NCBI RefSeq assembly: GCF_001619985.1 | Contig: NW_017264194.1 | Span: 496,001 to 560,000 of the forward strand | From: Xylona heveae TC161 | Taxonomy: Eukaryota > Ascomycota > Xylonomycetes > Xylonales > Xylonaceae | Reading direction: 5' to 3' | Length of the DNA: 64,000 nt | Part shown: positions 55,722 to 64,000 of the stretch, piece after piece | How the letters are laid out: each line of letters opens with the position of its first letter | Position numbering within the stretch: position 1 is the first letter of the stretch | The notes under the pieces: generated by a model | Seen by the model: the letters and a program-made list of their open reading frames with translations, nothing else | Databases searched by the model: none | Told to the model about the DNA's origin: nothing | Program-made: the position numbers and the translations under genes

Positions 55722-56561
55722 CGCAAGAATCGAATTCTTTTTCATGTATTGTTTTACTCATGCAAGCACATACCAGCATAAATATCCCAGCATCTTAAAG
55801 AGGCGTAACGATCATTTCTTATTCTTCTCATATGTATGCATTGTCTAATTGCATGATTTGTTTCCAATGATCATGAAATCCAAAAACTTAATGCCAAGTA
55901 AAACTTCCTCTGCGGGAAATCTTATATAAAACCGTCTGATCAAATGGTAAAAATTTCCACGATCACAGAGGTTGACGTAACCTTTGGCACGCAGGCGGGG
56001 AAAGGAAGATAATAGGAGCTCATGATCAGAAATCCGCAGTAATTAAGAATGGCGACCGTGCCAAGCGCGCGCAAACAGTTTCTATCGTCGGTAAGGCTAC
56101 CGCTGGAGTGTATCAGTAAAGCGAGACCAATTTTACGCAGACTTTTGAGCATGATAGTGTGAGTTTTAGTTACACGGGCAGATGTGATTGATATTTGATG
56201 AGGGAAGTACTTGTGTAGCCAAGACGCCGACGCTTGGCTCCATTTTCGGTTGATGTCGTCTAGTCAGATTACTATGGTATCACAGCTTTCTAAGACTCCG
56301 TCTCCCCTGCGGCGCCTTGAAACATGGACTTTCTTAAAACGTCACACCTCCCAGAAATATCCGTCCCCTTACTTTACGAGAGCAAGCTTGGTGTCTCTCT
56401 TGGATGACCCCGCTCACCGACATGAGTGATATATTTACACTGTCAGTGGGCTCGCGGAAATCCTCGATCTACTCCTCCTCCGACTGTTAGTTGTGTCTGT
56501 CGCCCGAAATATTTCGGTGTGTGCCCTGATCCAATACGACAGCGAAGGATCACGCGACAAT
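55722..56561. other. hrd1 3' UTR and mannosyltransferase promoter
   Basis: This gap is 0.84 kb between same-strand genes. The frame of the downstream gene is open from 56493 but starts there with GTG, so the first ATG at 56562 is preferred. No other feature is visible. Confidence 0.45.
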
Positions 56562-57995
56562 ATGTTCAAAGGCATCACCTCTGTCTCCGGTTGGAGTGTA
56601 CCGCCAGTCAAGAAGAAAGCACTTTTCATCCTTGCAGCAATCGCGTTTCTCCTCCTAATACCTCTCACGCCATTGTATCCCGACGTTCGAAACCAATTAC
56701 AGAGAATAGATACCATATCCACCGATGTGAAGACGAACTCGAGCGCTTCTCCCGTCGATGCCCGCCTTCTCGACTTTTGGAGATCTCTCGCAGAAAGCAT
56801 CGCCAAGGCAGCACCTCAATGCGAACCTCCAAGAGGCCCTGGCTCTCTTGAAGTGCCACATTTCGATATTAGCGATGATTCAAAGCACCGGCCGGACGTT
56901 CTAGAGATGCCAAGTGAGGACGTGCATTCTATGTTTCTTCTCCACAATCTCATGGTCAAAGAAATTGAGGAGAAATTTACATCTATACCTTATGTTGCTG
57001 GGACCCGAGGAATTGTGTGTCTGGCCGGGGGGAAGTACATGCCGCCTTTAATTGCTTCCCTTCGAATGCTCCGCCGTACAGGTTCCAACCTTCCAGTAGA
57101 GGTTTTCACGTTCTCATTGGCGGAGCATGAGCCGTATCTCTGCGATGAAGTTTTACCGTCCTTGAACGCGAAATGTGTCGCACTGTCACCCATGTTCGAC
57201 CAGGTGCAGCCCCCAGCTGAGCTCACTGGATGGCAGTTGAAAGTGTTTTCAATACTCTTTTCTTCGTTTGAGGACGTGCTCTTTCTCGATGCGGACAACG
57301 TGGCGCTCAAGGACCCCGAAGAGCTATTTTCGTCGAATGTATATGCGAAATACGGCTTGCTTAGCTGGCCGGACTTCTGGCTTCCTTCGGAGAGTAGTCA
57401 ATATTTTGCTATCTCTGGCCAGGAAGCTTCTGATGTGGTCGAGCATGCTGCAAGGGAATCTGGTGAATTGCTTGTTTCCAAAAAGTCTCACGCAAAATCC
57501 TTGGCACTCGCAGCTTACTACAACGTCTATGGTCCGGATTATTATTATGTCTTGATCAGTCAGTTCGGGCCGGGCATGGGCGACAAGGACACGTTCACTG
57601 CGGCCGCAGAGGTGTTCGGAGAGCCAGTGTATTTCCTTGATGAAAATGCTCGCGTTTTTGGAAGCCTACCCGAGAAGGCCGGACAGTATTACAGTATCAT
57701 CCAGTACGATCCGACGGCCGAATACCTTGGACAGTCAAAATCACCTCTGTTCATGCATATCAATCAGCCGGTGAAGATGAATATCAAGGAGATTATCGGA
57801 CACCATTCGTTCGGGTTCGGGATGCAGATCTGGGGAAGTGCAGAAGAAGCTCAAGAGATGACTGGGGTTTCAAACCTACCACTGGCACTATGCGAGGAAT
57901 TGATATACTCGTCTTGCAATGTATCGGTTTACAAGGATTGGTCTAAAGCGCAGCAGAATTACTGCGATGCCGCACGACATCACTGCTCCTTGTAA
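56562..57995 (+). CDS. alpha-1,2-mannosyltransferase, MNN2/GT71 type
   Basis: An intronless gene of 477 aa from the first ATG (MFKGITSVSGW). It is a type-II Golgi protein: basic KKK then a hydrophobic anchor at about 19-38 (LFILAAIAFLLLIPLTPLYP). The lumenal domain follows the Mnn2/Mnn5 pattern: RGIVCLAGGKYMPPLIASLRMLRR, LPVEVFTF, TGWQLKVFSILFSSFEDVLFLDADN (DxD metal site at Asp243/Asp245), LLSWPDFW, then ALAAYYN, GDKDTF and LFMHINQPVKMN. Such enzymes add alpha-1,2-linked mannose branches to N-glycan outer chains or galactomannan. The stem near 60-110 is polar. The exact acceptor cannot be told. The gene looks intact. Confidence 0.93.
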   Translation: MFKGITSVSGWSVPPVKKKALFILAAIAFLLLIPLTPLYPDVRNQLQRIDTISTDVKTNSSASPVDARLLDFWRSLAESIAKAAPQCEPPRGPGSLEVPHFDISDDSKHRPDVLEMPSEDVHSMFLLHNLMVKEIEEKFTSIPYVAGTRGIVCLAGGKYMPPLIASLRMLRRTGSNLPVEVFTFSLAEHEPYLCDEVLPSLNAKCVALSPMFDQVQPPAELTGWQLKVFSILFSSFEDVLFLDADNVALKDPEELFSSNVYAKYGLLSWPDFWLPSESSQYFAISGQEASDVVEHAARESGELLVSKKSHAKSLALAAYYNVYGPDYYYVLISQFGPGMGDKDTFTAAAEVFGEPVYFLDENARVFGSLPEKAGQYYSIIQYDPTAEYLGQSKSPLFMHINQPVKMNIKEIIGHHSFGFGMQIWGSAEEAQEMTGVSNLPLALCEELIYSSCNVSVYKDWSKAQQNYCDAARHHCSL

Positions 57996-59830
57996 TGACT
58001 TTGTACTCGTTTGTTTTCTTCTTGTACATATTTATAGCATTTATAGACAATTGCCTGACGGCAAGCCCGGGGTATTCATCTCAGCCACTTCCGGTTCTCA
58101 TCATTAGTAATGGACCGGTTCTTTATGGAACGTTTGGAGATATATGGCTGCCATGGAGTAGGACATGGGAACTTTCAACATGGACCGGCGTGTTATTATA
58201 TTCGTAGGTCGGCCACCTCCTTATTTCTTGCAGAGTAATACCGTAACGACTCTCTATTATTTGCATTTCACTTCGACTCCTGAGAGATTTAGCGCGTTCC
58301 ACTCTATCCCTTGCATCACCATCACTCGCGTGGCCGAGGAGACATATGTACCAGAGCATACCGAATTTCACTGGGCTGTGATGTTCCGGCAAGCTTAAAC
58401 AGGCAGGCACACAGCAAGTGGATTCTGAGTATAGCCAGTGGCTTGTTTCAATTTGGACTGGTGTACCTGAATGGTTTGCCCTTGCTAACATAATGGGATC
58501 CATTGCCCATAACTTATATTTAACATGTATCACAATTTTGTAAATAATGCCGGTTACCTGGGACCTATCTTTTTCAGTTATGTGACGGGCCACTTTTGCC
58601 ACAGCAATGTGTATATCTTGGGTAATGGGGTGGAAATATGAATGCATGTGGGAGACTTCAATCCATTTGCGGCCATATGCACCACCTTGGGGGCTGACAG
58701 GGGAAAGCAAAAAGCACCAAGGATAATCTCTACAATTGTACAATTCAGATACCTGAATTCGATAGCTTTCGACAGCGCTCATTTTGTCGAATGTGATTGT
58801 CAATGTCAAGACGACCCACATTCTGATAACCAGAAAACAAATCGCGTAAGGCGAATCGTTGGAAGACGAACTGCCGCATAGATCCAGGGTCGTTGGTGGA
58901 TGAGTTAGGGTTCCTTAAGGAATCTCTGCTATCATTGGCGGATTCACGGACCACCATTTCATCACTTGGGGGTTAAAGAACCCTTGCCCAATCACCCGCC
59001 ACACTTGGATGCGTATTTCTCAACTACCCTGAGCCTAGGCAGAAAAGGCTCCCGCCCGGATCTCGTATTGATCGTCGCTGACTTGAGGGATCCTCGGTCA
59101 TTCTTCTCGCAGTGATTCGCACCTTCTAATCTTACGTTTACGTTACTCGCCCTGCCTCTTTCTTATTCGACGTCTCGCAATTCTTTCCTTTTTCTGCGAG
59201 CGTCCAGCTCCTAATTTTTCTTCTATTCTTCTCTTTCAAAAAGACTTGCAGGGATTTTCGACTTACCTCTTCGTCAACCGGGTTGTTTGACAGGCTCCTT
59301 GTTGAGCCGATTAACTTGTGAGAGGGCTCATCCGCCGCTTGTGTGTGAAAAAGGCTTGCCCCGCGGGCCCTTGAACTTTAGCGTGATAGGCTCGCTATCA
59401 CCCATCGGCTACTCCCTTTCCAAAACGTCTTACCACTCACGCAGATTCGATTCTGCCGGCCCATCATCTGCCTACTTTCTGTCCCGGTTCTCTTTATTCT
59501 CCTTGGGCACGGTGTCCTTCTACACCCAGTCAATCTTGAGCCCATTTGTGTGTCTACCGGCGAAGCTCCTTTGAGGTCAGCAGGTACTGCAGGAGTCTTT
59601 CGACGATAAACGCATTTGGTCTCTTGTCTTTGCCATCCTTACGGCAGTTTCTCGCAGTCATTTGATCGCCTCTCCCAACCTGCAATTAGTCTATTTTTGG
59701 AAACGCTTTCAGTCGTTTCCTGCCATATATTCACAGTCGCCCTTCGATATTACCTGTTTTATTGTCCTTCTCACTTTTCTTTGATCAGTGTGAAGATTAT
59801 CAGAGCCGGATCAGTTGTTGACAGCACACG
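57996..59830. other. intergenic, long CT-rich leader of vts1
   Basis: This gap is 1.8 kb between same-strand genes. From about 59110 to 59800 the plus strand is pyrimidine-rich, as expected for a long 5' leader of the vts1 gene. A frame at 59287-59574 could act as an upstream reading frame but has no domain. The part from 58000 to 59000 shows no feature. Confidence 0.45.
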
Positions 59831-61846
59831 ATGTCGGCCAGTCACATAATCGGCAACCGGAACAGTACTCCGGAAGCCTCCAACACCTCCCTGCGTCCGC
59901 CATCTTCTCGTGCAATTGGCTCGGGTCATCATCTTCGTGCATCAGCGGACATGTCAGCATTTGCGACCTCGCCTCTCTCGACTCGCAGCATCCGTCCCTC
60001 GTCCGAAGTCTTCTTCAACCAGACGCTCCAGGCTCAAGGCCAGAACAGTGCGGATGATGCCATGGATCGTGCTGCACAGCAATGGATTGCGGATATTGAC
60101 CAGTACGAGACCACATTGGAGGAAATGGCCGCAGCAACTTTGGATCAGGATTTCAAAGATGAGCTGAGCGCCATTGAGCAGTGGTTTCGTGTTCTTTCCG
60201 AAGCCGAAAGGACTGCGGCCCTGTACGCGTTGCTACAGCAAACCACTCAGGTCCAAATACGTTTTTTCATCCAAGTTCTTCAGCAGATGGCAATGAGCCA
60301 TCCCATGTCCGGAGTGCTCTCTCCTGCTACTTTTGGTGAGAAGGGTAAGGGCCTTGTTCCCAGAACCAGCATCACCTATTGGCCTTGCTAATTCTTTGTG
60401 GATAGATCCCATGTCTAATCGTCTGAATGACGCAATGAGCAAGCTGAACGTCGAGGGTTCCCGGAGCTCTCTCGGGCGGCCTCCTCCATCTCCCGGCAAC
60501 AAACGTAATTCTGGGCTGGACCCATCTACAATAAATGCCATGTTTCCGGACGCTGCAGCCGCAATTGCAAAGAAAAAGGCCGAATATACTCAGCAGACCG
60601 GTAATCCTCCGGCCTCTAATCGCAACAGCATTGCCCTCGGTGATCGATCTTCTCTAGTGGCGCCTACAATCTCTGCTCCCTCCGAGGGGCCGAAGGATAA
60701 TCATGCACCACCCCCGAGTTCTCCGTGGGGTCCACGCAGCGGTGAAGCTCAGCAGCCCATAGCGCGGCCAACTTCATCCTCTGGACAGCCGCCAATGGGC
60801 CAATTTACTCAGCCACCTCCATCTGCTGGTCTTAGGTCCCCTCGACCATCACAGCTTTCCAGTAACGCAAACCTTCAGAACACGACGATCAGCTTGCCCG
60901 ACACCGGTGCGTCAAACATGCCTCTCTTGTCGCCCTACAACCTTGGAAATGCCAGCTGGGCTTCCCTGGCAAATACTCCCATGGTCCCGACTTTTGGAGG
61001 TCAGGGAAACGTAAACCAAGCTGATATGGTAGCCAACGCTACGGCTATGAAATTAGCTGCCATGTCCACGGTTAATAATAGAATCGCCTTGGATGATGTC
61101 CGCAAGTATCGACGCAATAATAGACCTGGCGACGAAACAGGCAGCATGCACGCCCAACAGCCTCTATCTCCAGGACTTCCCAACAACAACTCGTTGTCGC
61201 CAAACATTCCCAGTGCGAACATTGTCATGGTGAACGAGCATGGTCAGGTGCTTACTCGGGATCAAATTGCCGCTCTGCAAGCTCAACAGCAGGCTGCAGC
61301 TGCCGGACGGCGATCACGTCCCAGTTCGCCTGGCTTGGCCATGCAAGGAGCAGGCTTTGGGGGAATGAGCTTTGCGTCGCCCCAAAATAATGGCTTTTTA
61401 TCGGCCTATGATGGGTCGCAACTGCTCAACAGCGGAATGGCTGGGTTGAGCTTGAACCAATTCGGACTGGGCGCACCTGGCAGTCACGAGGGGTATCTTT
61501 CAGATCATTCAGAAATCGTCCGTGGCAGGTCACCTCGAGGTCGGAGAGGTAGTTCCAAACCACCAGAGGACCCTACCGACCCAGCTCTGCTGCAAGATAT
61601 TCCGAGCTGGCTCAGAAGTCTTAGATTACATAAGTACACCGACATTTTGAAAGATCTGAGATGGACGGAACTTGTCGAACTCGATGACGAAGGCCTGGAA
61701 AAACGAGGGGTGAATGCTTTGGGGGCACGAAGGAAAATGCTCAAGGTAAGTAGTGACCATTTCTGGGTGCGAACAAAGAGCCAAACTAACAATTATCATA
61801 GGTCTTCGAGCAGGTTAAAGAGGCTCAGGCCGACGGAAAATTATAA
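59831..61846 (+). CDS. vts1: Vts1/Smaug SAM-domain RNA-binding protein
   Basis: Three exons, 59831-60344, 60406-61745 and 61802-61846, give 632 aa. Introns of 61 and 56 nt keep the frame; the last exon encodes only 14 residues ([14 protein letters not shown]). An N-terminal helical module at about 75-150 ([50 protein letters not shown]) is shared by Vts1 proteins. The middle is long, Pro/Ser/Gln-rich and disordered. The C-terminal SAM domain lies at about 566-625 ([43 protein letters not shown]). In yeast and animals this SAM domain binds hairpin RNA with a CNGG loop and brings the Ccr4-Not deadenylase, leading to mRNA decay. Cytoplasmic role inferred by homology. Confidence 0.94.
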
Positions 61847-63228
61847 TCCTTTCTAAATAATCTGCGATCATTGTCGGACTGGAACTGTCACTTGATCGCA
61901 GAGCGAAGACTCTGAAATTGTTTTATGTTTTTTTTTCTATAAATGATATGCTGGAATCTTCTTCACATGGATCTTGACTCGTTGAAGTCTCGGGGATGCT
62001 TGTGACATCTTCGGATGGAATCGATTAATGTTTTTTTTTTCCCCTTTAATTTCGACCAAGGGCATTGGCATCTGGTATGAAGGCTTATTGCACTATCCTG
62101 CGTGCATCCATGTGTGATTTATAACGCCCCTTTGTTCCCTGCTTCTGAGCTCAGCTGAATCGTCCTTTCTCCAAAATTAGTCAAATCAGTCACGTTTACT
62201 CATGAAATAATGTCTGGCTTTGCTTGGTGGCTTCGAAAGCATTTATTTCGGGCAGCGCTGGTTGCAAAGTACAAGATCCCCATGTCTTTTTGCGGGTTCT
62301 TGAGGTGTCTCCGTATATCTGATTTAATGATTGCATTTCTTTCCATATCTCATAATTCTAAACATTCTTCACTCCTTATTATCCGTCCATGGTGCTACAA
62401 GTCGACCTTCGTTATGTGTCTGATATGATTGGCCACTTTAACATGCTGCTCAGTGGCCATTACTCATGAACGCGAGCGTTTGCAAATACACAGTGTGGCC
62501 CGAGAAGCCTGTTTCCGAAAAAGATTATGGTTTTGTTCTCACATGGCCACAAGCGTGAGGGATTTAGCGGGGAGATGCGTCCTGTTCAATATCTCGAGCA
62601 GTAGCAAGTTCGTTACAATCTCCAGACAATACATTAGAGTGCAACGATCTCAATGTGCTTTTCAGCTTACAGCATCGAGGTAATCGATGCAACGCAGCGC
62701 GCTTTAGATACAGGGTCTTGCGAATAATACAAGTTCCATGGCGACGAGAATATGTAACCTCTGCTGATTCCCAAATTTTCACAAGAGTCGGAACGACTCT
62801 TCAAAGTCAGGCGCCCAGCCATGGGTAATTATCATCTACGCTCAGCGCTCAAGACAAGACCAGTATTGTACAACTAGACTCGCCATCAGTAGTAATGTGA
62901 GGTGCTGGCGTAACATGTAGATAAAGAAGAAAAGAAGAAAAAGTTTCGGTCGGTTGATGTTGAGCCTATAAATGCGGCAGGCGGTTTGCGCTATGCTTAG
63001 TTTGGATTAGCGTCTAGCTCTTGTCGAGCAAGGTAAACCAAGGGGAGCGGTAGTGATCTGGCCGTAAAGGTACGGTTTGGACCACGCTGTACGGACATCA
63101 ATTACCCCACGAGTCACTGCGGGACGTGAGGTTGATATTTCTCCACGAAGCTATCACAGAACCTTTATCCGGATCCTGGAGCCAGAGGATTGTGAAGTTG
63201 CGGTAGTCGACGAGACCATCCTGCTAGA
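61847..63228. other. vts1 3' UTR and sec23 promoter
   Basis: This gap is 1.4 kb between same-strand genes. T-runs at 61928-61936 and 62031-62040 suit the vts1 3' UTR. The remainder should hold the sec23 promoter. No gene is seen. Confidence 0.45.

Positions 63229-64000
<772 letters not shown>

Overview
The window is nuclear DNA of a filamentous ascomycete, most likely an Aspergillaceae species (Aspergillus or Penicillium type). Evidence: short introns of about 50-125 nt with GTRNGY donors and CTAAC-like branch sites, compact genes on both strands, CT-rich leaders, and full-length fungal housekeeping genes (Sec23, Hrd1, Csn1, Vts1, Apa2). There is no rRNA, tRNA, CRISPR array, prokaryotic operon or intact transposon. 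Exon maps below were built by hand from reading frame, splice signals and family knowledge. I could not pin the species.

Layout. 0.3-3.6 kb (-): ASPM/Sha1-like spindle protein with CH domains and IQ motifs. 5.5-9.4 kb (+): two unrecognised coiled-coil proteins. 9.8-10.7 kb (+): ureidoglycolate lyase (allantoin/purine use). 12.7-14.5 kb (-): GH32 invertase of the yeast SUC2 type with two possible start codons. 16.5-17.7 kb (+): DUF3431 type-II membrane protein. 18.5-21.1 kb (+): unrecognised 824-aa, probably nuclear protein. 24.9-26.5 kb (+): Myb/SANT-like DNA-binding protein. 27.0-28.2 kb (+): Ap4A phosphorylase. 28.2-35.1 kb: a 6.9-kb stretch without recognisable genes. 35.1-37.3 kb (+): C2H2 zinc-finger regulator. 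38.2-40.0 kb (+): COP9 signalosome subunit 1. 43.5-46.1 kb (+): conserved 794-aa fungal protein of unknown role. 47.2-49.2 kb (-): MFS transporter. 49.8-52.0 kb (-): RGS-LOV blue-light photoreceptor candidate. 53.0-55.7 kb (+): Hrd1 ERAD ubiquitin ligase. 56.6-58.0 kb (+): MNN2-type mannosyltransferase. 59.8-61.8 kb (+): Vts1 SAM-domain RNA-binding protein. 63.2 kb to the end (+): Sec23, cut by the window edge.

Most striking observation: the C2H2 regulator ends at a single UGA followed directly by CAAUUA, the known leaky-stop context (STOP-CARYYA, as in tobamoviruses and yeast readthrough studies). The same frame then stays open for 144 more codons of basic, protein-like sequence, with no usable splice acceptor that could remove the stop. 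This is a strong candidate for programmed stop-codon readthrough making a 557-aa and a 702-aa form of one transcription factor.

Other points of interest are the RGS-LOV protein, whose LOV domain is interrupted by a probable GC-AG intron; a TATA box only 15 nt upstream of the first invertase AUG, which points to Met24 (a clean signal peptide) as the start of secreted protein; and a 713-bp segment bounded by perfect 19-bp inverted repeats with TA ends. The genes do not form an obvious cluster. Hrd1, Sec23 and the mannosyltransferase belong to the secretory pathway, and Csn1 and RGS-LOV are both of types linked to light and development in fungi, but proximity alone does not show that they act together.
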